DNA of 64,000 nucleotides from Bolinopsis microptera (taxonomy: Eukaryota; Ctenophora; Tentaculata; Lobata; Bolinopsidae), in NCBI RefSeq assembly GCF_026151205.1, contig NC_087083.1, positions 5,496,460-5,560,459 of the forward strand, given 5' to 3'. Below are positions 1-9,115 of the stretch, piece by piece. The stretch's first letter is position 1. Each line of letters begins with the position of its first letter. The notes under the pieces were generated by a model that was not told where the DNA came from, did no database searches, and saw only the letters and a list, made by a program, of their open reading frames with translations. Made by a program: the position numbers and the translations under genes.

Positions 1-47
1 ACAGTAGGCCACAAGTAGAAGGCGTCCCTTGTAGTGTTTGTTTTAAT

Positions 48-374
48 ATGTCAAACAATGACGGAGGTGATAATTTGAAAAGTAGATGCAACAAAATTTT
101 ATCCGAATTTGCTAATAACGAGTTAGGTCGTGGAAAGAGTTTTAAGGAAATCCATGAATGCATATGCAGGACTTCCTACGAAATTCTTTCTAGCTACGAT
201 AAAAGTGTCGAAAATTTCGAAATATCTTTGAGCGAATTAAAAGTGGAATTTGAGCGGTACAAATCGGAACTAACCATCAATGTTGCAAAATTCAATGATC
301 ATTTAACCGAGGCTAGTGCGCTTATCCACTATTATATGGCAGTGGTCTTTCAGGAAGTCAGGTCGAGAATTTAG
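48..374 (+). CDS. Short open frame upstream of the 973-codon protein; possible N-terminal part of the same element
   Basis: A 108-codon frame starts at an ATG in a reasonable context and is rich in Glu, Lys and Ser. Residues about 60-95 look helical and coiled-coil-like. It overlaps the start of the larger frame in another reading phase. Just downstream (375-408) a 17-bp unit beginning ACCGTACTATATTTT is directly duplicated. The protein reads like a genuine N-terminus rather than chance translation, and in related animal proteins a Glu/Lys-rich N-terminus is common. How it connects to the next frame (short intron, separate protein, or change of frame) cannot be decided from sequence alone. 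Function unknown. Confidence 0.4.
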   Translation: MSNNDGGDNLKSRCNKILSEFANNELGRGKSFKEIHECICRTSYEILSSYDKSVENFEISLSELKVEFERYKSELTINVAKFNDHLTEASALIHYYMAVVFQEVRSRI

Positions 375-3237
375 ACCGTACTATATTTTGCACCGTACTA
401 TATTTTGCACTGAATTTTCTAAAACAGACATCGAGCAACATCTGTCTAATCTACCAGATTATCGCCACATTAAGTCATCCGATCCAAATATTGAGCTTGG
501 GGACCTGTTTAATGAATACTGTTCGCACGTCCTTACGTACCATTTCGAACCAAGTTTCTTTAAACTGGGTACAAAATATAGTTTAACTGGCCCTAAAGGA
601 GGGAAAAGATTGTCCGATTATGCACAATCTGTCTGCTTAAATTACCTTTTACTTCCGAGAAATCATGGTATTTACAGTGAGTTAAGACCCATACTTGCTG
701 TCCACAGTAATGCTCGGACACGCTACAAGCCCCACCCTCTAGTTGACGATCTTTATATCCCAAGAATTCCTAGTGTCGCTGATGAAAAAGTTGAAATACT
801 AAGAGAACTCCAATCAATTTTGCTGGGGACTCCCCAGATACCACTTTTGTATGAAGGTTGGGATTTGGTTAAATCATGTCCTAAACAGGTAGCAGCTAAC
901 TCACGATTAGTTGACCTTATGTCAATTAGAGAACATTCCCTAAGTTTCCAGTCTGGTAATAATTTCTTGAAGGCCAAACCAAAAGAGCATTACCAAAATT
1001 TGTCGATTGACGAGGTGAAATGCACCTTAAAGAGTTATAGTTTGATTTGTGAGAGCGACTTCCAAAAATACGACGAAAGTTTTCTTAGAAAAAAACTTGA
1101 AGAAGCTGAGTCTACAAGGAGCTTTGCAATGTGGTATGATCACGCCGTTATTTTAAACAGAAGTTACATCCTTTTTGTCGTTTGGCTTTTATACAGCAAG
1201 TCCCTTTACCAATCAAATGATCTATGTGAAGGGGATTTACAAAAAGCTGTCGAGCAAATTTACATCCAATATATAGCTAAGTCGCCTTCGACAACCAAAA
1301 GCGAAGAGGCATTACAAGAATTTAGAACTAACCAGTTAGCTGCCTTTAAAGTTACAATTAAAACAAACTGCGGAATCGAATTCTCGGACAGATTAAAATT
1401 TGTGAATGGCGATGCGCCTGTAAGGAGTGTTGAGAATGGTTCAAACAAGAGTGGACCGTATCGTAATCCTACCTTATTAGAATGCTTCCCTATAGATCAT
1501 TATGAATATTACGAAATTGTAAAATTTGAACACATGACATTCGACAAAACTACAAAACATGCTAATAAAGGTGGGTTCTTCGAAAATCCTGAAAATCGCG
1601 GAAAATCGCTACAAGATTTAAAAGATAAACCCGCCTCAGCATTAGAACTAATGAAAATAAGATGGCCACATAAGCGTCTTGATAATATGAATAGCGAACA
1701 GATAAAAGAGTTTTTGAAAAATGACTTAGGGGGTATAAGGCGACCCCCTATTCTATTCATGGCTACTCCTGATAAATCACCTGAAGAAATTGGTCTTGAA
1801 GGGGCTGAACTTTTGGGAAATGAATGTCTTCATGGTCTCAGAGGCGAAACCCTCAAATCATTCAAACACATTCCAGGACCTCAAGGTGACGGACCATTAA
1901 AATTAGTACATGAGATTATATCCAATTGTTGTAATTTTGATTACGGATCAAAACACGAAAAATCTGGCGAGTCAGTTTTTAAGAATTTAATTGAAATTGT
2001 CCAGAAACTAGAAATGAAATTATTTCCAGACGGGTTGTCCTGTAATATTTGCGGGGATATTTTTACTTTGTCAATTGTGACCAAGTGTCCTAAATGCCTT
2101 TATTATACTTACTTCAGAGCACTTCTAGAAATTCATATATTTGGATACAAAGATGAGTCTAAACGGTCAGGTGCCTCCACATTGCTGCTTCATAATATCA
2201 TTTTTGTATGGTTTAAAACTTTGAAAGAAATACAGATTACGATACCTACTGCTCTTAAAGTTATTAATTCTATTTACTTCCTCGGCATAGTTTACTACAT
2301 GGGTCCAACATTCGAACTTACTAACTTTTTGTCAGTGCATGCCGGACGCATGGAAGATATTTTTCGGCAACTGAAGGTCTCTGCTCACAGTTTTACCAAT
2401 CGAAAACACTTTCAAGAGAGTTTCCTGCTTAATGTCCTAAAACGTCAAGAAATCTCCAGATACTTTAAAACTGCAAACAATTTCAAAACTTATCGTAGCA
2501 CAGTTTCTTCTGCCATCACTGCATTTCATCAAAGAAGTCCTATTCCTGACATTGTTTTTACCAAAGAATTTATAACGTCCAACATCCAAGACTTTGCAGG
2601 ACACGTTTATCGCATTTCAAATTTTGTCGTTTCCAATACTAATGAACGATATATGAGTTTGTCCTCGGAAAACGACCTTAAATTCTTTTCCTCTAGAGAA
2701 TGTCGCTCAGAAAACTGTCTGTCATCATGCCCACCATGTTTATCAAAGTTATTTCCTGATTTCCCAATCCACAATATATTGACATCAACGATTGAGATAA
2801 TTCTAAATACCAAAGCTGCTATCTATCAGAAATTTGCTTGCAACATTTTTGTCAATGGTGGGGTAGATTTCTCCAATTTGTGTAAACTATTAGGTCAGGG
2901 CCCACTATTAACACCTGATATCATAACGTCAAGCGAAATAATAGAAAATATTAACATTGATAGGGAAAATCCTAGCAGACAAAAGCTGCCAGCAAACTTT
3001 TCGTCAATGTTGAAATTATTGATTGAAATGTTTCCCTCTGATCCTGAAAAATACGATAAGCTTAAACACAGCAACATGGCTAAATGTATTTCCAAAATTC
3101 TTAACGCTGTCCCAGATGAAATTATTCACTTAGACAGTAGTAGTCGCAGATTAGCCTTGGCATCATCTAGTTGTATTAAGGATCCAAAAGACAGTAATAA
3201 TAATAGACAGCATAATGAATTAGCATACTATAAGTAG
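316..3237 (+). CDS. Large unclassified, probably transposable-element-derived protein (about 940-973 aa)
   Basis: One uninterrupted frame of 973 codons; the first 35 or so may not be translated because they overlap the preceding frame. Visible features: a W-x-D-H motif followed by a hydrophobic stretch near residue 272, a GDAP motif near 370, a SAP-like helix pair before IRRPPILFM near 475, an ECLHGLRGE motif near 505, and a CxxC...CxxC zinc-ribbon-like knuckle near 576-594. From memory, this order (W-x-DH, a 'GD' strand, SAP-like helices, E-x-LH-x-L) matches large unannotated proteins repeated in coral, sponge and fish genomes; this was not checked. It has no recognisable host function and no introns. 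No terminal repeats were found around it. It may be a recently active unclassified element or a captured copy. Confidence 0.55.
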   Translation: MRLSTIIWQWSFRKSGREFRPYYILHRTIFCTEFSKTDIEQHLSNLPDYRHIKSSDPNIELGDLFNEYCSHVLTYHFEPSFFKLGTKYSLTGPKGGKRLSDYAQSVCLNYLLLPRNHGIYSELRPILAVHSNARTRYKPHPLVDDLYIPRIPSVADEKVEILRELQSILLGTPQIPLLYEGWDLVKSCPKQVAANSRLVDLMSIREHSLSFQSGNNFLKAKPKEHYQNLSIDEVKCTLKSYSLICESDFQKYDESFLRKKLEEAESTRSFAMWYDHAVILNRSYILFVVWLLYSKSLYQSNDLCEGDLQKAVEQIYIQYIAKSPSTTKSEEALQEFRTNQLAAFKVTIKTNCGIEFSDRLKFVNGDAPVRSVENGSNKSGPYRNPTLLECFPIDHYEYYEIVKFEHMTFDKTTKHANKGGFFENPENRGKSLQDLKDKPASALELMKIRWPHKRLDNMNSEQIKEFLKNDLGGIRRPPILFMATPDKSPEEIGLEGAELLGNECLHGLRGETLKSFKHIPGPQGDGPLKLVHEIISNCCNFDYGSKHEKSGESVFKNLIEIVQKLEMKLFPDGLSCNICGDIFTLSIVTKCPKCLYYTYFRALLEIHIFGYKDESKRSGASTLLLHNIIFVWFKTLKEIQITIPTALKVINSIYFLGIVYYMGPTFELTNFLSVHAGRMEDIFRQLKVSAHSFTNRKHFQESFLLNVLKRQEISRYFKTANNFKTYRSTVSSAITAFHQRSPIPDIVFTKEFITSNIQDFAGHVYRISNFVVSNTNERYMSLSSENDLKFFSSRECRSENCLSSCPPCLSKLFPDFPIHNILTSTIEIILNTKAAIYQKFACNIFVNGGVDFSNLCKLLGQGPLLTPDIITSSEIIENINIDRENPSRQKLPANFSSMLKLLIEMFPSDPEKYDKLKHSNMAKCISKILNAVPDEIIHLDSSSRRLALASSSCIKDPKDSNNNRQHNELAYYK

Positions 3238-3279
3238 GATTACGGACTCAATTGAACTCATAACTTCATAAGCACCAAA

Positions 3280-3489
3280 TTGTTATCTTACCAAAAAGAC
3301 ATCGACAAACTATCAGGTGCCGTAGATAAATTAATTACTAATAGGCAATCAACCGATTCCATTGAGGACAATCAGTTTGTCAAGAAACTTAGAGAAAAAC
3401 AAAAATTAAAGCTCATAGCTCTCGAAGTCTTGAACAAGCTCACCTATGAAATTAATACTCACAATTATTTTATGTACAGATCACTATAA
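3280..3489 (+). CDS. Small Lys/Glu-rich open frame just behind the large protein
   Basis: Sixty-nine codons begin 43 bases after the stop of the large frame. The predicted peptide is charged and helix-prone (KKLREKQKLKLIALEVLNKL), like a coiled-coil tail. It could be a C-terminal exon or a trailing piece of the same element, or chance. It starts at a TTG, not an ATG, in this phase, which weakens the case for an independent gene. Confidence 0.2.
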   Translation: MLSYQKDIDKLSGAVDKLITNRQSTDSIEDNQFVKKLREKQKLKLIALEVLNKLTYEINTHNYFMYRSL

Positions 3490-4914
3490 ATATTAGAGCA
3501 AGCAAGTCCTTGTAACCTATTTTGTATCATTCAGTATGATTTATTTTGTGTCGATTTCAAGTATTATTTATTTTGTGTCAATTGTTCGGTGTAAGTATTA
3601 AATAAGTCAGATTGATTCTATTGCAGTTATTTTATGTATCGTGACAAATTTATTTTATGATTGATTTATTCCAAGTTAAGTCATTGCATTTATATTATTT
3701 TTATTACATATTTTTATCTTGACTAAATTCAACAAAATTCAACGAAAATTTGTCGAGCAAAACATGTTTACATGTTTTTGAATCCAATGGAGTAGTTGCG
3801 AAAATTATTTGTTTATTATATACATTTTTAACATTATTTTTGAGAGAAAGATTGAGAAATTGACTGTTGTGTGAGGAGCCATGAAGTACTCATTGAGTTA
3901 AGATCACCTATTCGATCCTGCTAGTTGTGTGGTTGAAAAACACTGCATTAGGCTAGATTGTGGATCATAGTGTTGAGCTGGCTCAATGACTGCCTTGGAA
4001 TTCACACCAGGAAGGAAATGAGCTACCAAATTTAGTTATGAAAGATAGGGAAAGGATTTAATGTAGTAACTTACATTTTTACAAAGTAGTTGGGAAGTAG
4101 TTGCTAAATAAATGCAGGGTAAAGTTTAGTTGGTGTAGTAAAAGTATCATGTTAAGCTTGTTTTCTTCTGGAAAAGGTCAGTGTCTCGTTTTATTATTAT
4201 TTTATCGTCTGTTATTGTAATTATAAGAATCATAATTTTGTAACGTTTTAAATCATTTGTAAAAACATAACAAATATCTGATGCTGCTTTAATAGGTAAG
4301 ACCTCCTCGTTGGTAAGCAGTGGGTGATGCAGATTTTGTTGGCTATGATTAACCGTTTGTGGGATAATGGCAGGGAGTTTATCCTTATTTTCACGTTTCA
4401 CAGTAATCGAATTAACATTTTGCTCTTAGAACATTCGCTCGAGAAATATATTCCCTGCCATTGCTCATTTAATGCTGTAAAACATCATCTACAAGCTTGA
4501 TGTTTTACAGTATGTTATTTTTCCAGCTACAATTTTTGTATTAGCAGACTATACCTTATTTTATTTTTAAATATTTTAACTGTATTTTAAGTGTGAGTGC
4601 AGAATTGAACTGTGTTGATATGTTCCTACAAGATTACAACTGGTTGTACTGTAAGTCTTCTGAGTACCAGCTCAGTACCTCTCACCTTCCTGGTAGAGAA
4701 AATCTGACTTTGCCACAACTACGTTCATATTTTGTACAATACAAGGTGATTTTCATTCAGTTTTAAGTCTGTTTAGTAACATTTTAACGTGAATATGACA
4801 TCACCTGACTATCAGCTCTGTTCTATGCTCATTGAGAACGTTCAAATCAAATTACAACAAGATTGTCATTTTTTCCGATTCTTGGAATATAGTTTAATAT
4901 TTCATATCCCTTTT
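3490..4914. other. Intergenic AT-rich stretch without recognisable gene
   Basis: No convincing exon, RNA gene or element was seen. The only structure noticed is a short palindrome at 4475-4510 with 13-nt arms around a 10-nt spacer. Confidence 0.5.
4475..4510. repeat. Short palindrome
   Basis: CTGTAAAACATCA and its exact reverse complement flank a 10-nt spacer. It is one of several short palindromes in the window. Confidence 0.7.
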
Positions 4915-5085
4915 TGAATGGTGATTATGTTATTTAAAATAATCTTATCTTAACTTCAGACAGTGTTTCGGAGGGTGACAGTTCCTTCGCTTAAGTACAC
5001 CAAGACTTCTTTTGAGATGAGGATAAGAATTAGGACCGGTGTCCAGCTTTCCCTGTACGAAAGGTAAGTTATGTTTATCTCTGAG
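4915..5085 (+). repeat. Left copy of a direct flanking repeat around the 184-bp array
   Basis: The stretch beginning AATGGTGATTATGTTATTTA recurs, diverged, at 7712-7880. Both copies carry the landmarks ATCTTAACTTCAGACAG, GGGTGACAGTTCC and GAGATGAGGATAAGAAT, and both contain GGACCGGTGTCC. The two copies bracket the tandem array and its nested insertions. Confidence 0.75.
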
Positions 5086-5249
5086 AGCACGTTTCCTTGA
5101 TGTGTGTAGTGGATTTCACAGGTGTAGTGGATTTTTGTTCCGGGGTAGGTGAGACATGTTTTGGTGGTTAAATAGTTAGTACCTGTCTCAAACCATCAGA
5201 AAACCGGGTTTCGACCTCTTGACCCACTCAGGCAACTCCCAGGGGCCAC

Positions 5250-6158
5250 TTACTTACTTACTTGTACTTGATTAGGTCTCCTCAATCATTCGAGTGGCCT
5301 GCACCAATGAACTCCCGTTTGTGACGTATCATCTCCCTCCAAAGTTTGCGGTCACTAGCCATCTCGCTCGCTCCTTCTAGGTCTATGTCAGTGTTTCCTG
5401 TAAACGCTGCAGCATCTTCCAGCAAACATTTCCTCCAGTTCTTTCTTGGACGGCCCCTAGATCTTCTCCTATGGGCAGGGGTCCAGTTAAGCAGGTACTT
5501 AGGAAGCCTAGTGTCTGGCATTCTGGTGACATGGCCAAACCAACGCAGGCGGTTTGCTCCTATGTACGTCTCTACTGGATTTATCTTTGCACGCTCCAGC
5601 ACTTCAGTGTTTCTAACCCGATCGAGCCATCTTATCCTAAGTATTCTCCTCAAGCAACGCTGATGGAACACCTCAAAGCGATGTAGCTGCTTTTTGGTTG
5701 TGTTCCAAACCTCACTACCATATAGCAATATTGTCAAAACCGCTGCCTTATAAATCCTGATCTTTGTATAAGACTGGATGTTGCGGTTTTTCCATATATT
5801 ACTCAGTTGATTGAAGGCTCCGGAAGCTTTCTGAATCCTCGCTGACAGCTCACGGTCGATAGTACCGTCGCTGGAAATAATTGTACCTAAGTACGTAAAG
5901 TCACTAACTTGCTGCACTGGTGTGTCTTCAACAGTGATGTTCACTGTGGCTTTTTTCGTGTATGGCCGTTGAGAGGTTGCTTTACCAATGACCATAGCCT
6001 CAGTCTTTTTACCATTGATTCTGAGACCTCCCTGGGCACCATACATACACAAAAGGTCAGTTGTTTCTTGAAGACCTTCCTCGCTGTTATCCAGTACAGC
6101 CATGCCATCTGCATAATCTGTATCTAACACAGTGATATCATCAACAAGCGGACTGATA
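5250..6158 (-). mobile_element. 5'-truncated LINE (RTE-like non-LTR retrotransposon), C-terminal part of reverse transcriptase
   Basis: The minus strand (5282-6158) encodes the end of a reverse transcriptase and the domain behind it. Visible are the YADD-box region, here reading DYADGMAVL, so the second catalytic Asp is Gly. There follow FTYLGTIISSDG, YGSEVW, RCLRRIL, and the LRWFGHVTRMPDTRLPKYLL and GRPRKNW motifs typical of RTE-type and related LINEs. The element ends on the minus strand in (AAGT)n, visible on the plus strand as ACTTACTTACTTACTT, a common RTE-type tail. GGGGCCAC flanks it at 5242-5249 and 6159-6166 as an 8-bp target-site duplication, the left copy being array sequence. The fragment is 909 bp, so most of the 5' end was lost at insertion. 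Given the changed YADD box it is inactive. Confidence 0.85.
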
Positions 6159-6782
6159 GGGGCCACGCCAATCCCAAAATTACTCCAATCTAGGACAAAT
6201 CAAGGCTGTAAAATGTTACCCCTGTAGTGGATTTTTGTTCCGGGGTAGGTGAGACATGTTTTGGTGGTTAAATAGTTAGTACCTGTCTCAAACCATCAGA
6301 AAAACCAAGTTTCGACCTCTTGACCCACTCAGGCAACTCCCAGGGGCCACGCCCATCCCAAAATTACTCAAATCTAGGACAAATCAAGACTGTAAAATTT
6401 TACCCCTGTTGTGGATTTTTGTTCCGGGGTAGGTGAGACATGTTTTGGTGGTTTAATAGTTAGTACCTGTCTCAAACCATCAGAAAAACCGGGTTTCGAC
6501 CTCTTGACCCACTCAGGCAACTCCCAGGGGCCACGCCCATCCGTAAATTACTCAAATCTAGGACAAATCAAGACTGTAAAATTTTACCCCTGTAGTGGAT
6601 TTTTGTTCCGGGGTAGGTGAGACATGTTTTGGTGGTTTAATAGTTAGTACCTGTCCCAAACCATCAGAAAAACCGGGTTTCGACCTCTTGACCCACCCAG
6701 GCAACTCCCAGGGGCCACGCCCATTCCAAAATTACTCAAATCTAGGACAAATCAAGACTGTAAAATTTTACCCCTAGCTGTA

Positions 6783-7643
6783 TAGTAGAGGCTCTTACGG
6801 GCAAAAAGACGTGTTTTCTGCTACGAGTTTAGAGACCTAACCGCTAATTGGACACAATAGTATGATGTCTAAGGATCGATAATATGTTAAGAAGTATAAA
6901 TTTGGCCTTATTAGTCACGTGCTATACCAATGCGCGTTTTAAACTTTGACAGTCTATTACTCTAAGGCAAATAGAGTAATTATATTCATATTTTGTCAGC
7001 AATAAGATCACATTATTTTCTATTTAGTGTGAAAATATGAGCTAGAACGGACATAATCTCGCTGAGTTATAGCTGTTTGAAATTTATGATGAACGCGCGG
7101 GTGCCAATTGATAACAACTAAATGCTTTTGCGCGTAGTGCGCGTCGAAAATTTGGCAAAAACGCTTGCGGAGTGAAAATATTCAAACTTCGATAAAGTAT
7201 ATTAAGTGGGTACTTCTCGGAAAGGAAAAATTTAGGCAAACACGATGTGACTATTTTTGGGTTGATTTAATACAACTGCAAAAAATTATTCAAACTTCAA
7301 GCAAAAAAGTCAAAATTTTTACCACTTTATTGGATTTTTACCTCAGAACAAATAGAGGGATTTGTTTTATTTTTATACAATCTTGTGCGGCTGTCTTTTA
7401 GCTATCTTTATGCAAGTTTTGCCGACATGCCAACAAAATTAACTTGCTCAAAATATCAAAAAACATGGTTTTTTGGCCTATTTTTGGCCCAAAAATCGGT
7501 TTTTTGCGATTTTACCCCAGAACAATCAGTCCAATTATCTTGAAACTACTTTCAATCGATTCTACGGTCAAAAATACGTCTAGAAAGGTGTATCTGGGGT
7601 CCCTAACGTATCGAGCAGACAATGCCCGTAAGAGCCTCTACTA
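6783..7643. mobile_element. Non-autonomous DNA transposon with 21-bp perfect terminal inverted repeats
   Basis: The ends TAGTAGAGGCTCTTACGGGC(A) and its exact reverse complement bound 861 bp that interrupt the fourth/fifth unit junction of the 184-bp array. GTA occurs on both sides (6780-6782 and 7644-7646), consistent with a 3-bp target duplication. The interior is AT-rich and has no transposase-like frame; the small frames inside are short and featureless. The superfamily is uncertain: a 3-bp duplication suggests PIF/Harbinger or CACTA-like transposition, but GTA is not the usual Harbinger TWA. Confidence 0.8.
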
Positions 7644-7711
7644 GTAGTGGATTTTTGTTCCGGGGTAGGTGAGACATGTTTTGGTGGTTTAATAGTTAGC
7701 ACCTGTCCCAA

Positions 7712-7880
7712 ATGGTGATTATGTTATTTATAATAATGTTATCTTAACTTCAGACAGAAATTCGAAGGGTGACAGTTCCATCTCTTAAATACACCAAAAC
7801 TTCATTTGAGATGAGGATAAGAATTTCATTTTGGACCGGTGTCCGATGGAAGGGAAGTTATGTTTCTCTGTCAGCTTGCC
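7712..7880 (+). repeat. Right copy of the direct flanking repeat around the 184-bp array
   Basis: Partner of 4915-5085. It begins directly where the last, truncated 184-bp unit stops. Confidence 0.7.
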
Positions 7881-8092
7881 AAATGTTTTCTATCCTTCAC
7901 TGCAATCGTCAAAAACACGTAAGTATTAATATGATCTTAAATTAAGAATTCTATAACAGACGCGCGCGGCCCTGAATCTTACAGTGCCTCTATGTCAAGG
8001 TGACACCCTTTTCCAGCCATTCCATATAAAAAGAGATAGCTTAATTCACATTCTTCTACTGTTCTAGCAAGTTTTTGACTACAAGTAGTAGT

Positions 8093-8154
8093 AACTGACG
8101 CTATTTGCTTTATACATCATAAGTTTATGATGTATAAAGCAAATAGCGTCAGTT
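8093..8154. repeat. Perfect 62-bp palindrome (30-nt arms, 2-nt loop)
   Basis: AACTGACGCTATTTGCTTTA is the start of the left arm, and the right arm is its exact reverse complement ending GCGTCAGTT. The perfect match means the arms are recent or are being corrected. No gene was found nearby. Confidence 0.9.
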
Positions 8155-8431
8155 AAGTAAAACAGAAAGCGCGCGCACATACGCGCATATTTTCTTTTTG
8201 GTTGTATTGTCGATATTATGTATTATTTATGTCTACCCAAATTTTTTCAGGGAGTCTACTTAAAGATCATGAACATTTTCAACATTCGTCTGAATAAACT
8301 GAAGGAACTGTAGCGTAAATATATCTGCAAAGACAGAACATTCTAACTTACTCACCGGATTGGATCGAGCTGTTTTGAAATGTGAAACAAATGAGTAACC
8401 TATAAATATTTGTTTTATTAGAATTGGTTTA

Positions 8432-8719
8432 ACCCCCCAGTTCCATGGCCAGATATTATGCCAAATTATTAGACGGAGGTCCATTCCCCGTAGATCATCT
8501 CCGGAGATGATTCTCCGGCTCCGTCAACTGTATAGTTTGACGGAGATTAAGCTCTGAGCTCTCCGGGAATTTCTCGGAGATTAATTCATACAGAATCATA
8601 CAGAATCAACAAAATTACCGTAGATGGTCTCCGGTCGTGGAACTGCAAACCGGAGAAATATCAGTAGACGATCTCCGTCTAATAATTTGGCATAATATCC
8701 GGCCGTGGAACTGGGGTGT
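8432..8719. mobile_element. MITE-like element with about 45-bp terminal inverted repeats
   Basis: The left end runs CCCCAGTTCCATGGCC then ATTATGCCAAATTATTAGAC. The right end is the near-exact inverse, finishing GGCCGTGGAACTGGGG. The interior has inverted TCTCCG/CGGAGA motifs. No coding capacity was seen. Superfamily unassigned because a clear target duplication was not found. Confidence 0.75.
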
Positions 8720-8770
8720 AAGGAATTGCTTTCTTATGATTTAAATTATTTATAGCGTTATAGGGCCCTG

Positions 8771-9115
8771 AAAGTAGATGTTTGGGGCCGTTCACATTAC
8801 GTAATCGGAGCCCAATCGGAGAGAGAGGCGGTGTTTATATGATAACGTTTGTGTAATTTTAACACAATAACTAACTCGTAACTGTAAAACTGGTTATATA
8901 GGGAGTAAGGGAGCTAAAATAGGCTGAAAAGTGATGTCTTAACATATGATCGGAACGACTCTCAGCTGTTTTATTGTAATTGGTGTATCTTGCTCTTATT
9001 ATTTAAATTTTAGCGTTGTCATGTAGGCCCTGAAAGCAGATGTTTGGGGCCTCGGGCCATTTACATTACGTAATCATTGCGAAGAGAGAGGCGGTCTTCA
9101 TATGATGTTTGTTTG
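8771..9115 (+). repeat. Local duplication of an 80-bp motif
   Basis: GCCCTGAAAGTAGATGTTTG...TTACGTAATC...GAGAGAGGCGGT at about 8766-8845 recurs at 9028-9105 with small differences. It is a diverged direct repeat, probably part of a repeat family. No gene found. Confidence 0.6.

Larger units (their letters stand above)
5123..7711 (+). repeat. Tandem array of about 184-bp units, split by two nested insertions
   Basis: Units start with GTAGTGGATTTTTGTTCCGG at 5123, 6224, 6408 (GTTGTGG variant), 6592 and 7644. Once the LINE insertion (5250-6166 including one target-site copy) is removed, unit one is 184 bp; the next two are 184 bp and the fourth about 188. The fifth is a 68-bp stub after the 861-bp TIR element. 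Unit landmarks are CCGGGTTTCGACCTCTTGAC and CAACTCCCAGGGGCCACGCC. The units differ at only a few positions, so the array is young or homogenised. Short open frames inside it are by-products of the repeat. Confidence 0.85.

Noticed and set aside
6411-6777. Two similar plus-strand proteins of 60-69 residues
   Set aside because: They are the same reading frame of adjacent 184-bp satellite units, not genes.
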